Made by a program: the position numbers and the translations under genes. A DNA stretch of 64,000 bases from Sycobia sp. Sy_11 (Eukaryota > Arthropoda > Insecta > Hymenoptera > Epichrysomallidae). The notes under the pieces are model-generated. The model made no database searches and was not told where the DNA came from. It saw only the letters and a program-made list of their open reading frames with translations. Location of the stretch: assembly GCA_018907035.1 (NCBI GenBank), contig JACCIC010000209.1:217501-281500 (forward strand). Direction: 5' to 3'. Positions 35,747 to 48,540 of the stretch are shown in pieces. Numbering within the stretch: the stretch's first letter is position 1; each line of letters begins with the position of its first letter.

Positions 35747-35758
35747 GGGGGGGGGGGG
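35747..35758. repeat. Poly(G)12 preceded by CCCCC
   Basis: The C5-G12 junction can fold back on itself and lies in a CpG-rich segment. Confidence 0.9.
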
Positions 35759-36129
35759 CAGTGATCATTGGACGTTTAAATGCGCGCGTTCGCGCGCATG
35801 GGACGGTAACGGCCGGATCGCCTCCGGGACTCGGCGTATTTTGCAGAATATTTTCATGCGGCGCTTTGCGACGACTCGCACACCCCCGCGGTCTTTCGGC
35901 CCGCCGACGCAATAAACTGCTAGGATTCGAATTTGCAGTCCTTACGCGGCCATTTGTTAAATCCAGTGAAGCTGAATGTATTCCGTGACAATGCGAGTCG
36001 TCGGGTTGGCGACGGAAATTTCTTTTGACCGATTTCGGTGTTGCTTCGAAGTCATACGTATTTTCAATGTAGGCGAGCATGAACTTACTTATCTTCTTAC
36101 TGCGAAACGAAAATGCGTAAGTCGAATCG

Positions 36130-36540
36130 AACATTTATCATGAAAATCCTCCTAAGAAATCAGTTTAATTTAAAAATTATCTAAGATTTTCTGAAATGAA
36201 ATTAATGTCATATTTATCGACCGAATAAATTTTTATAGAATCCAATAAATAACCGCTTAATTGGGAAAGTAAATATTTACTTGATCGTCAAAGAAAGACA
36301 AAGATTTTATCGTTTCCAAAAATTCTCACACAAGTCCAGCGGTAATCGGGGTGGAATTATATTTTATCGGTAAACGACACGTTGAGCAAACAGGAAAACA
36401 TTGTAAAAGCCCGCTATAAGGAATAAGCAGGGCCCCTAACCTCGGCAATCTATATAGACCTTGATTTTTTCTATATACACCGTCTAACCATGCGATCGCG
36501 TGGAAAATCCCCTAATACTCGGCGCGCGCACAAAGAAAAT
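36130..36540. other. AT-rich stretch, nothing recognised
   Basis: No ORF or repeat of note. Confidence 0.4.
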
Positions 36541-36676
36541 GGGGGTGGGGGAGCGTGAGGTCGGAAACTTGCCTGATTCACCCGTCGACTAACGAGAGTC
36601 CGACGGGCCAAAGTAAACCCAAGCGCCGCCTCGCTTCTTAATTACGTATCTCTACGAATCGTGAAAGAAAAAAAGA

Positions 36677-36679
<3 letters not shown>

Positions 36680-36710
<31 letters not shown>
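36680..36710. repeat. (AG)15 microsatellite
   Basis: Perfect AG array. Confidence 0.9.
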
Positions 36711-36713
<3 letters not shown>

Positions 36714-37174
36714 CGCGCTCGCCTTCCGTCCCGCGTATATACAGCTCGTGAGTGGGCGAGGGCATAAGCGGCCGCGCGAGGAAGATCGTGTTAATAAGAT
36801 GCGGTTTGCTCCCTCCCTACCACCCCCCCCCACTCCCCCGCGACGTCATTAGCTTCTTCGTCTTCTCCGCTCGCCTCCCTCCTTTTTTTTTTCTTAAACT
36901 TCCGTGCACGTATTATACGCCGGCCGGAGCGTTCCTTCGGAACGTTATATTACGTGGGGGACCGGGGCAGGGCGGCGCGGCGGTGATCGATGCGGTGAAT
37001 CTTGCGGTCGGTGCGCCGCCCGGCTCGGGCAAACAGGCCGCTCGTAATAAACGAGGGCGAAACAAGGGTATACACAGATATAGGCGTAAGTATTTGGGAT
37101 TCCGGTGCAAATCTTTGGCTCGCCGCTTATTATTTATTTATTTATTTTTTTTATCACCCCTCGGTCGTACATCG

Positions 37175-37220
<46 letters not shown>
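37175..37220. repeat. (TA)23 microsatellite
   Basis: Ends in GTATGTACG. Confidence 0.9.
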
Positions 37221-37227
<7 letters not shown>

Positions 37228-37717
37228 CGCTCGTCGCCACGACTCTCTTCTCGCCCTCCTTCGCCCGCGCTCCGGTTTCTTCCTTCCTCTTGCGGAGCGA
37301 CGCCGATAACCATCGACAGCCATATTACGCCGTTATGTTCGCGCGCGTTTAATAAACGCGAGTACCCTCCCCGCCACCCCCTCCCCCTCCGCGCTCGACG
37401 GCGCGACGGGATTTCCTTCGAAGAGTCGCGTCGCCGTGACGCCGAGCAGGTGGTTTATTCGAGATTGCGCGGTGAGCGAGGAAAGGGAGAGGGGGGGGGG
37501 AGTTGGGGCGACGATCGGCTTCGTAAATTCTTAACGGGGGGGCTGTTGCGAAAATGCGCCGAAGACCGAGGCGTGCGAATTACATGTGCCCCGGGCGATT
37601 TTTCGTAAATGATTATTATTCTTGTTATTATAGTCGCTTTATCTGCCCGCGTTATATTTGCACGCGAAGTAGGTCGTGAATATTTCTGCATTTATTAATC
37701 GAGGTTATTTTGTTCAG

Positions 37718-37719
<2 letters not shown>

Positions 37720-37767
<48 letters not shown>
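37720..37767. repeat. (TA)23 microsatellite
   Basis: Marks the left edge of an AT-rich block that holds nothing else to about 38600. Confidence 0.9.
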
Positions 37768-37772
<5 letters not shown>

Positions 37773-38765
37773 AAGTAATTTATATTTAAAGAGCATGGTG
37801 TTAATTTTAGCGATGATCGTTATAGTTGTTAATATCTCATACTATTGCCATTTATTGATTTTACAGACGCGCGTTAGAAATATTATAACTTTGATAACTT
37901 TTTGATAATGTTCTTCTTATTCGTATTTGATATAAATTATATTTTTTATTATAACCAAATAAATAACCATTGCGGGTTTAAAAAATATTTATATTCATTT
38001 ATTTTCAAATTATTTTCCTTTGTTTCAAACAGCTACTTTTTAAAAATCGATCTCTATAGATATTAAAAATCAAACAACAGTCTACTAAAATGAAGGAATT
38101 TAGTTTGCACGAAAACATAGATCGAGGCTTAATAAATTTATGTTATATTTATCTTAATAAACGAGGCTTAATATTCAGTAAGTTCAAGAATACTACTTAT
38201 ATTAAATATTAATTGGCGAAATATCTTTTTAAGATCAAGTAAATTATTTCTTAACTGCGAGTATATTTATTTAGCGTGAATTAATGTGCTCCAGACATGT
38301 AATTGATTTCAATCGAAATTAGTTCCATAAATCAAATTCATAATGAATTACTGTAAGAATAAAACGACGTCCTATTAGTTTTATAGGATAGGATTATATA
38401 TTTTTTCTATCATATCAAAAGTACAAGCGATAAATTACGTCATACCTCGTCTTTCGGACAGGAGTACCTGGCACATATCTTTTTATAATTATCGCATAAC
38501 AGTGCCTCGATTTCCTATATGTTATCTAAAATATATAAAAAAAAAATTGCATCGCGACAGGGCGCCGGTCGTACAAGCAGCGATAATCGGCTACCGCACG
38601 CCCTTATCGCCATCTACGTATATATATCTATATAGAGTTACCAACGGGAACTCATAGCACGCGTAATGCACTCTTCCCTCTCGGACGGATGCTCTGCCCC
38701 TCGCAACCCTGCCTATTATTTGCGAACCGTACAAAGCTCACTTTTGTATGTAATATGGACATATG

Positions 38766-38770
<5 letters not shown>

Positions 38771-38831
<61 letters not shown>
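38771..38831. repeat. Compound (AT)n(GT)n microsatellite
   Basis: Interrupted TA units, a TA array, then eight GT units. Confidence 0.9.
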
Positions 38832-38879
38832 CGACTGTGTGTATATATACACTTTATCAACAGAATCGAAGCGCCCGTC

Positions 38880-39500
38880 ACAGCGTACGATTCAGCGGTA
38901 ATCACCGGGAAGGTGGTTGTTCGGGCTAGGGGGGGGGGGAGGGGGAGGGCATCGCAGCCTCGGAATTCCCAAGCTCCACGCGGCTTTCCACGTACGTACG
39001 TATACGCGCGCATACACGCCCGCGCGGGTTACGTGCTGTGTTTGCATTTGTCACAAGGTGCGCGAGTCGCGGCGCGTGCGACGGGCGTCCGCGGCGACGT
39101 CGCCGCCCCGCGCGAGACGCAGCGCACCTGCCGATCCCGGCAAACAGGTCTTATCTCCCACCTCCCCCCCCATCCCCCTCCCCGCCCACCACGAGCGACG
39201 ACGGTGGGAACGTAGACTCGTCGCTGCCAAAATACGCGACGATCGCAGAGGAGAGGAGAGGCGCGCGTATGTATAACGTATGTAATCGGAATTTATCGGG
39301 AGGCCTCCCTCCGCCACTGTCTCGCGGTGCGCTGCGTACACCCGTATGTAGACGCGTATCTGATTATATATACCGATCAAGGTCTCTCGGCGAATTCTTA
39401 AACGCTCGCTGGTTATTTTCCGGGGCCCTGTTTCTCCATGCCCTCCCCCCCCCTCCTGTCCCCTTTCCCGCGGCCGAATAAGTCAATTTTTAGTATTTTT
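38880..39500. other. CpG-rich block without a supported gene
   Basis: Poly-G at about 38931 and poly-C near 39166 and 39444. All three frames are open here as a consequence of GC content. Confidence 0.4.
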
Positions 39501-39614
39501 TTTTTTCACACGCGAAGAAGTATGGATACCTGCCGCGAGAGCGTCTGCAGTCTTATCTGTTTTGTCGAAGTTCCCCTTATCACGAGCTTTAACCCCCTGA
39601 AGTGTAAGCCCCGC

Positions 39615-39616
<2 letters not shown>

Positions 39617-39662
<46 letters not shown>
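39617..39662. repeat. (TA)n microsatellite with GT interruption
   Basis: About 22 units with one GTAT break. Confidence 0.9.
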
Positions 39663-39854
39663 GCATATACATATAATACACATATATATTTTACTCACAC
39701 ACGCGCGCGCGCGCGCATCTGAATAAGCTCTGGGAAACTTTGCGTTTCGACGTCGCGTTGTCTTCTGTTGTGCGCGCGGGCGGAAGAGGGACGACGAAAT
39801 ATCGACGGGGTTTATACATACACACACGCATACGCACGTATAATGTGTATATAT

Positions 39855-39886
<32 letters not shown>

Positions 39887-40034
39887 GTATGAGAGTGTGT
39901 GTTTGAGTGTAGGTGCGCGAGATACTTATCTTTTGTGATGCTTTAGGATTAAGCCCGTGTTTATAGAACCGATATTATAATGCCTTCATACTTCCAAATC
40001 TGTTTGCAGTCATTCCCTCTCGCACACGTGCATA

Positions 40035-40039
<5 letters not shown>

Positions 40040-40083
<44 letters not shown>
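40040..40083. repeat. (AT)22 microsatellite
   Basis: Perfect array followed by GTATATGC. Confidence 0.9.
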
Positions 40084-40089
<6 letters not shown>

Positions 40090-40773
40090 GCAGATTCGCT
40101 ATATATACATTAAGCACACACGCGCATTCCCTTATCTTCGCCACTTTCAAAACTTTTTCTGGCACTTCCCCGCGGGCGTGAATTATATATTTCCATCGTG
40201 TTTCTCTACGACGGTTACCCCGTCCTTATCTTTTGCAATTCTTTCGTGACACGCGTACGTCGCGCGCTTTTTTTTCCTACATCGCTGTATATAATATATA
40301 TATAAATATAGATATCGAAACTTAGTTTACCATTCACATATGTACAATTTGGTATTGCACATTATTTCGTCGATTGTTTCTGCTTTTTGCGCGCCTGTGC
40401 GCGCGTCGTTGTATTTGTTCGGCGTGTTTATAATAGCCGATTTTTCCAAAGCCTTTTCTTAAATATTGACGTTTAAGTTTAATTCGAATGCGCGGATTCT
40501 CGTAAATTCAACGAATGATTAATGAATCGTTTGACGGATTATTATCTCACCGCCGCTTTCTTCCATTATACGCATCCAGGTTTCCTCATAAATTCTTTGC
40601 ATTTCCTTGTGCATTTATAAAATCTATTTGGAACAGGTGCGCGCGCATTCATTATTGTGTATAAAAATCATTAATTACACCAGTTCAATGCATAACAGCA
40701 AATGTACTTGAAAAAATGGCTGTAATATATGGCTGCATGACCATATGGAGAGTGAGAGTGTGTGAGAACGAGG

Positions 40774-40778
<5 letters not shown>

Positions 40779-40817
<39 letters not shown>
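40779..40817. repeat. (GA)19 microsatellite
   Basis: Preceded by GGGAGGGAG purine units. On the other strand it is the CT tract of a short Ser/Leu ORF. Confidence 0.9.
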
Positions 40818-40823
<6 letters not shown>

Positions 40824-40899
40824 AAAAAATTTTAAATTGTATAGGAGCGAGGTGCGTTAAAAAGAAAGGAGGGGTGAACAAACTGGTCTATATTATAAC

Positions 40900-42300
40900 C
40901 GACTCCGAACTGTGGTCAGTTAGAGGTTCAAAAAATATCTACCCGTTCCATTGCCTCGATTCAATTTCTCCCTTCTGACGATCACAGGTTCGGCATTCGT
41001 TATGGTCTGTCGACTTATTCTTCTTTTTCCTACGCGTACGGGAGGGCAATTGTCGGATTATAAAATATAAAGCGCGTTTCAATTTCTTTCAGGTATATGT
41101 CTCGTTCGTCTTTTTCGCGCGCGTAATTTCGTCACTTTTTAATCATAGAGTTCTTTGAATTTGCAAATGACAGAATTCGAAAAAATTTGACTAAATCTCG
41201 GACACGATGCCAAATATTTTCGATGCGTTGAACACGGAACCGGCCGAAATGTATAAATCAGACGCTTTAAGATGCGACACATGCATTTTTGTACGATACT
41301 CAAGGTTAAATAATATTGCATAAATCTCTTTTTATAAATTATTACAAGCGAACTATTAAAATCTATTATTTGAACACTTATGAACACTGTTAAGTTTGCT
41401 TTATATATATTGGCACTGACATGTCATTATTTAAAATTTTTACATACATTTTTTGCAATTTATGAAAGATATTGAAGCAATTCTTTGATTGTAGATTATA
41501 AAAAATAATTGTGAATTTATTGGCCATAAAATATATTGCAAAATAATTCTAAAATATTCGTGATAGATTGAATTAAACTTTTATGAAACATTTCGAATAA
41601 AAATATTCATATAATACTTTCTCAGATTTTAGTAGTATTTTTAAAATTTATTTTACAAATCTTTATAACATACTGTTACAAAGTATCTCATTAAATAATT
41701 TTAAATTACTTTTATCAAATGTTTCAAAAATATCACTTTTGTAATATTTTGTAATGAAAGTTGGAAACGATTCAGAACGTATTCAGAGAATTTGATAATT
41801 TTTCGGATAAAATATTTTGAATTATTAACCAAAAAGCTTTTAAATTAATTTTGAAATACTTCATAAAACTTGCACGTCGCTGGGCGGCAATGAGATTCTC
41901 CGTTATGCACTCGAACGGTCCTGCCAAGTTTGCTTAAGAGACCTTAATAAGAACGTACATTTCTTACTAAAAATATTTTATAGAAAGATCATGTCCGCTC
42001 AATTTGAGAATTACAATGTAGCCCTTTTCACGGGAAAGTTATTAACTCGACTTTTCTTTCGAATCGTAGGCGCTTTCTATTTTATAAAAATATCGTTAAT
42101 TATTCCACGAAATATTTTATACCATATTGACGTTTCAGAAATTTCGCGAAATACCAGGGGAACACACTCGAAAGATATTACAAGAGCAATATTTCGGAAA
42201 TGTATTTAAAAATGACGTTTCAAAGAACTATTGCCACGGGACATTTTAATATTATTCCGATATTTTTTTTCAAAATTCCCGCAATTATCTGAAAAGTATT
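40900..42300. other. AT-rich stretch, nothing recognised
   Basis: Short ORFs only. No long arrays. Confidence 0.4.
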
Positions 42301-43910
42301 TTTGAACCATAAAAGGGGCGTGCTCGATGACCTCGAGGGCGGCGAGAATACGACAATGCACGACAAAATCGTGCTTTTCGCGCGCTCAGATCGACATATG
42401 TCTTGGAATTCAGACGCCACGGAACAGATCGGAGGGTTGGACTCGCGCCGAGCCCGTGGAAACCCTCGGACAGACCACGGGTCCCCGGCTATTGCGCGCT
42501 ATTTTTCGCGACTGGCGCGTGCGCATTATCTTCGCCCGAAATCGTCGTCCGGCTTTTCCTCGTTAAAGCACGTAACACGTATACGATAGGTTATACGCAT
42601 ATAATGCGTGAATTACCATGAGAACAAAGAAGAAAGAAAGTAAGCACACTGCCCATCCGGTTTCATTAAACGGCTCAAGGTTCTGGATAAAAGCCAAGCG
42701 TAAGAACAAAAAAAGAAACAGAAAAAAGTGAAGGGCAATACACCGAGTAATTGCATCGGTTCGGAAAACCCGACAGGAATCGAACGCTGGCTTCTCGAGC
42801 GGAACTTCGCGCGCTGCAGTTAATAAACAATATACCCTATACGTGTATTTGTCAAATATACGCACATGCGCTCACGGCACACACACACGGGGGGGGGGGT
42901 GTTATTGCTACTCCCACTTCCCAAAATTCCTAAATCTCTTTTACCGAGCTTGCTGAGCTTTCGGCATCACTCGATCGGTGCAGGAACGCTCGTTTGTCAT
43001 TCAGGGGCGTAGGCCAGAACGTTGGACTAGACTTAGCAGGCCGAAAATCGGACGATTTGATATATCTCAGGTGGGGGGGGGGTGGGGGGCTTCGACCGTC
43101 GAGCGCTTCCTCGACCGTACATACACGTATACGTAGGTAGATATACGTAGCTACGCCGGAGGAGAGCCCAACACCTGCCGACGAAGCGGGCGAGCGCGAG
43201 CTCGCCTCCGTGGGTCGAATTAGAATTTGTAACGCGAGACGCGCGTGCGTGACGCGCCCTATTAGCGTGAGCGCGTGCGTGGCTCTCGCCGGGGTCCGTG
43301 GAGGAGGACGGCGGCGGGGGGAGGGAGGGGGGGGAACCGTTCCCGAAGAGAGCAAGCCATTAGCGAGATTGAAAAGCCCCCGCGCGCGCGCGCGCGTCTG
43401 TTTATCCGATGGACGCGCGCCTGTATATGTGTATAATATATACATATTAATATAGGTATTATAAGAGGAGAGGCTTGCGCAGGGGTCGAGAAACGCGTGA
43501 CCACCGGGCCGGAGGGGTGCGAGAGCGCGCGCGCGCGCGTCGAACTCCCCCCACCCCCCGGCAAAGCGTGCGTCTTTTCCAAGAGGGGGGGGGTGGTGGC
43601 GGGGAGGTTGGGAGGAGCGCTCGATAGTCGGGGTCTTGCCGACGAGCCATCTGCCTCGTCGTCGTCATCCCCGTTCTTCGTCGTCGCGTACGTGCGCGCG
43701 TATGAAGCGCGCGGCAACTGCCTTGGACCGTCGATGCCTTCCTCGCCCCTCCCCCCCCCGCATTGCGCGCACCGTACGCAGCGCCGTCGCGAAAGCGAGG
43801 CCTCGTCGGGAAATTGCCGCGCGCGCTCCGTCAACGTGGAGGCGAGATCGATTTGACGCTCGACGGCCGAAAAGCGCAGGTCGCGTGCGTCGTGAATGTT
43901 GTCAGGATGA
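42300..43910. other. CpG-rich block without a supported gene
   Basis: Poly-G at 42889-42899, 43073-43082, 43326 onward and 43585 onward, poly-C near 43752, and (CG) tracts near 43381 and 43530. The 259-codon minus ORF (43262-44041) is low-complexity Arg/Pro/Ser. Function unknown. Confidence 0.4.
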
Positions 43911-44617
43911 AAATCGAACGCACGTATGGTTGGCTTTTCTGATTTTCGATTTCTCCGATGACAATTGGCGGATGGATACGTCGGAATGCAAGAGGAAGGC
44001 TTCAACGTGGCCGCCCTTGTTAACCCATAAAGCTCGAGCAAGGTTATTTAATTTTATGAAAATTGGCCAGTACAACACTTTTTTGACAGTTTGTAGTAGC
44101 AATGTCGGTATCCTGTCACTAAAATTTCATGCTCCATCGGGTCCTGGTCTTTCGACGTCTATTTTTATCCATCGTCCCCTTCTAATGGATGAGAAAATAG
44201 GTGGTTAAATCAAGAAAAATATCAAAGAAATTATTGGTCGAACCTGGTAAAAATAATTGCTTCTTGTTTGTTTGTTATCATTTGAACAAACTGTATGCTC
44301 GCCACGCAATATAAGTTTCGTATTGAAATTTTAAAACATATTTAGTGAAAAGTCTCAAAATAGAAACGTATAATGTTAAGATTTGTCGCTGGTCAACTTC
44401 CCTTCTTCATCGGCAGAATATATTATAGTAAATCTTTAATAAGCCATTACTCTCGGTGTGCGGAATCGTTTAAAATTTTTTCCGCTTGACGATACCCGTA
44501 TCGACGAGCACGTCGTTTACATACACAGATATATTATTGCGTTTTATTGCGTGAAAAGTGTCGCGACACTCTAAAGTCGCGATTATCATGCGTGGCTGAC
44601 GCGCAGCGACGGGCTTA

Positions 44618-44619
<2 letters not shown>

Positions 44620-44672
<53 letters not shown>
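44620..44672. repeat. (TA)26 microsatellite
   Basis: Perfect array. Confidence 0.9.
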
Positions 44673-44676
<4 letters not shown>

Positions 44677-44916
44677 GGGGCGTCGAACCGATGCCATTAT
44701 ACTAGGGGGGATCCATTGAGGAGCTCTCTCGACGAGCGGTGGAATCTTTGATTTAGCGTGGGCAGGGGTGAGGCGGAGAGGGGCGGAAATCCGTTGAAAC
44801 GACTGTTTGAAAGGTGTGAAGCGTTCTTCTGCATTCGACAATGGATACGAGCAGACTATACGGCATAGCATATGATAATAAATGCAATTGTCCATAATGT
44901 AATATATCGTACTTAA

Positions 44917-44920
<4 letters not shown>

Positions 44921-44968
<48 letters not shown>
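44921..44968. repeat. (AT)24 microsatellite
   Basis: Followed by GTATGTATAT. Confidence 0.9.
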
Positions 44969-44976
<8 letters not shown>

Positions 44977-45331
44977 ATATATATGTATTTTACATATATA
45001 TGCCCAGATCAATCATTACCTTAGTATTTTGGAAAATATACGATGCTCGCCCAAATGCACCTTTACCACTGCACGTGTATATAATCTAATTATATATACA
45101 TACAAGGCAACGATAAATAGCCCATATACTCGCGCCTATCTCTTTGTTCTGTGATGAAACTGTACATATATATAATAAATATATATAGACCAAATCGCCC
45201 CCTTTATTTTTCAGAGAGCCAAAGGCGTTCTCGCTCGTGTCTCGTGCGCGTCTATTTCTAAAGCTCGGCCGACCGTCTCGCATTCTTGCGTGTTTCGGGA
45301 GCCCCTGGTACATTATAATATACGCGCCTGG

Positions 45332-45340
45332 ATATGTATA

Positions 45341-45392
<52 letters not shown>
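45332..45392. repeat. (TA)n microsatellite with GT interruptions on the left
   Basis: TATGTATATATATG lead-in followed by about 22 perfect TA units. Confidence 0.9.
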
Positions 45393-45394
<2 letters not shown>

Positions 45395-45637
45395 AGCTCG
45401 GCCGCGGCGCGGCGACACAAAGGCCTTTAAAACGAACAGCACGTGCCGTAAGGGCCCGATGTTGATGTTTTTTTTCCTCTTTCGAAAAACCTTAAATCCC
45501 CCCCCCCTCCTCGCTCTCTTCCCTCTTCTGAGCGATATATGTCGTTGTCGTCGCGCGCCGAGTAGGGCGGAACGAGGAAGCCGGACGATTTCCCCCCCCC
45601 CTTTTTCTTCTATCTGCCCTCCCTAGTTTTCTCCAAA

Positions 45638-45641
<4 letters not shown>

Positions 45642-45678
<37 letters not shown>
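45642..45678. repeat. (TA)18 microsatellite
   Basis: Last array before an array-free AT-rich block. Confidence 0.9.
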
Positions 45679-45681
<3 letters not shown>

Positions 45682-45689
45682 GCAACCTC

Positions 45690-46650
45690 ATCATTATGGT
45701 ATCTTTTTGAACTTTAAAGCCTGAAATAACAAGATCACTGCCGTTTATGGGTTTCGTCTAATTATCATCCTCGTGCTCACTTCGAATTGCCACCGAAAGT
45801 AGGATTATTCTGAATATAACCAGTAATGCGTTGAAAGTGACACCGCCAATCGTCCGAAATTGTTGGTATAACTTACGTCATTATAAGACCTCGTCGCTTT
45901 TATTTTTCTGTAGAATCTCTTCGTTTTGATTTTCCATTTAGAACTTCTGAATTCGAAGATTTTGATATCAGTTATTCGAAATTTAACAGAAATGTCATCC
46001 AGTATCTATAATATCCTGTTGTATTGGATTAAAAACAAGAGAATTTATGTAGTGTCTTACATTTAGTATGATTTTAAACAAAGAGATTCAATGGCGCTGC
46101 TATTTAAACCGCCTTATAATCGTTTGTTAATCCAAAAAGGTGATGAAATAAGTTGAGCTCTTTCAGATTTCACATTCTTCTATCACGTAATCGTTAAAAG
46201 AAAATTACAAGCATATATTGAATGAAAATAATTGAAATTTCGAAACTGGAACGAAAGCAGCTGAAGTCGAATAAAAATTAAATCTGCGCAGAGTTTTAAG
46301 CGTGCAAAAGTCCGTGACTTATTAGAATTTCATAATTATGTACCTGTTTCTGCTTTGATACTTTTATTTTTTATTTGATGCAATAAAAATTGTTTTACCG
46401 GAATTTTATAGTATATTTGCATGGGATTAACGTTATCAGATAAACAAAATATTCCGATTAATAATAAATTACGGCCGATACACCTTATCTTCAATACTTC
46501 ATTTTTCAAAGTTAAACAAGACTTAACAGCCGCAAAAGGTAATAAAAAAAAGAACAGCTGTTCTAAGTAAGTAAAATCGTTGCGGCGCTCGCGCGCAACG
46601 GGTGCGCAAGTGCGCCTCTAATTTTAAATAAAATTATTGTCACGCAAAAC
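45690..46650. other. AT-rich stretch, nothing recognised
   Basis: No ORF above 60 codons and no array. Confidence 0.4.
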
Positions 46651-47012
46651 TATGCAAATTCTTTAACGGATACAGCCCTGTATCGTAGAAAACAATCTTC
46701 CCATCATGAAATTGAAAAGAAAAAAAATCCTTTAGGCAGCGGCGCGAACCAGCGCTAAGATAAGCCTTAAGAAGATGTATCCTTGCATTGTACGTCAGCG
46801 GGCCACCCCAAACCCCCTCGCGCAAAGAGCGAGCGCGAGCGCCAAAAGGGGTTTCCCCATGAAACGGTTGTATCGTAAACACGCACACCGATGCCGCATC
46901 CTCAAAGATGCACCGCGCGCGCGAGCGCCCCATCAGATTTGCGGTCACCGGGCTCATAATGGCTCTCGGCAGCGGCGCACCACCGCCAACAATCGCTCGC
47001 GCTTGCTGCATA

Positions 47013-47014
<2 letters not shown>

Positions 47015-47086
<72 letters not shown>
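47015..47086. repeat. (TA)36, longest perfect TA array in the window
   Basis: Seventy-two bases of uninterrupted TA between CpG-rich flanks. Ends in CACATATATATG. Confidence 0.95.
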
Positions 47087-47094
<8 letters not shown>

Positions 47095-47289
47095 TATGTA
47101 TAGGTGTGTAAGTCCACTCGAAAAAGCATCGGTGCGCGCGCGCGCGCGCGAAGAAAAAAGATTTAAGAAGCGTGAAGCAAAGAAGCGGGGCACCCGAGAA
47201 ATCAGTGGGCAGGAGCGAGGAGGGGGCATTTATATATTAGGAGCCGGTACATATATATATCCATACGCGTTTCTCGGAAACTAGGTCCA

Positions 47290-48540
47290 AGATCAAGCAA
47301 CCCTCCTAGGCAGATGCAAAATCATAGCGCCGAGCGAGCGCGCACGTGTATAAAGGAGGGATTGCAGGGGGGGGGGGATCGACGACCCACCTGTCCATAC
47401 ACTTATTCTTCATCTTTTTCTTCGTCTTCTTCTCTGCCCTTTCAATGAGGTCTCCCCCGAGCGCGCGCGCGCTTTCTTCGGTGACGCGACCGCGCCACTC
47501 GCGCAGCAGTCGCGCGACGCGTGCGCCTTCGGCGTAAATATATATATATATATATACATCGTATACACAGCATCGGATTTTACGCAGCAGCCGCCGGTGC
47601 GCGCTGCGGCACCACCGCGGCGTAAGCGAGGTGACGAGCGCGCGCGCGCGTTCGGACATGTATAAGCGCGCGCGGTGACAAAGGATCCCGGTCGGGGTCT
47701 CCTTTGTCGGGGGGGGGGGGGACTTTTCTCCCATTTTTCTCCCCGATGGACCGAGCATTTTCCCTTTTGTAAAACGGCCCTCGATACGTATACGGAGGCG
47801 CTATTCATGCCCCAGGGCTTCTCCCCATTCTGTCGCGAGAGCGCTGGTGGTGGTGGTGGTGCTGGTAGTAGTTGTAGTAGTAGCAGGCCCCCGAAAACGT
47901 ATTGCCCCGCTGGGGCTGCTGGCGTGCGCGCGCGCCAGCCAAGAAGCAAGTGCGGAACGCCTTGCGCAAACGCCCGGAGAAAAGAGAGAGGGGCAGCGGG
48001 ACCGGTGCGCGGAGGAGAGAAAGAGAACGGGCACAAGTGTATGTGCCGATCGGTTTGGTCACGGTTGGAGGAGGGGGGGGGGGTTTCTTTCGATCGGAGC
48101 ACCTCGCAGGTATATACATAACGGCGCAACCGTTCTTCCTCTTCCTTGCCTCTTTCTCTCTCTCTCTCTCTCTCTCTTCCTTGGCTCCGGATTTTTGAAT
48201 TTTTTCGCCCTTTCCTTTTGGAGGTGGAGGGAGCGCCTTCCCGTATGCCCTGCGCGCACGATTCCGACGCGGTGCCCTTTCGCTCCCGGGACATTATGTC
48301 GGCCGCAATGCGATTGATATTTTTTTTTTTGTCCTCGGGGCTGCCGCCCGTGCTCACCGCGGTGGTGCGATCTTTAAAACGCCGCGATATACGGACGGAT
48401 ATACTGAATTCGAACGCGTCTAAGGAAATTCAATTACGGACTGTCGTTGCTGTAAGCTTGTCTGAATTTTGTACGGATGCGGGATCTGAATTTTTCGCGT
48501 CTAGCCAAAGAATATCTCTGTATTGATAGGGTAGTATTTG
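47290..48540. other. CpG-rich block without a supported gene
   Basis: Poly-G at 47367-47377, 47709-47721 and 48073-48083, GGT/AGT-type trinucleotides at 47843-47884, and a CT array near 48150. The 315-codon minus ORF (47410-48357) passes through these repeats and has no domain. Confidence 0.4.

Larger units (their letters stand above)
36540..37600. other. CpG-rich block without a supported gene
   Basis: Poly-C near 36827 and poly-G near 37490. Overlapping plus-strand ORFs of 116-185 codons all pass through the TA array and are rejected. Confidence 0.4.

Noticed and set aside
35915..35945. TTCGAATCC string on the minus strand resembling a tRNA T-loop
   Set aside because: Flanking bases do not form a T-arm and no other tRNA arm is present.
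42760..42800. tRNA B-box-like GTTCGATTCCTG on the minus strand
   Set aside because: No T-stem pairing, A box or acceptor stem could be built around it.
43262..44041. 259-codon minus-strand ORF and the overlapping 190-codon plus-strand ORF
   Set aside because: Low-complexity composition in a CpG-rich block. Neither strand shows a recognisable family.
43636..44208. Last 100 codons of the plus ORF look less repetitive and protein-like
   Set aside because: The opposite strand is open over the same bases, no domain was recognised, and no splice or promoter support was found.
47410..48357. 315-codon minus-strand ORF, the longest frame in the window
   Set aside because: Arg/Pro/Ser/Glu-rich translation of CpG DNA, GA repeats and a TA array. 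No domain or consistent splice structure, and the other strand is open too.
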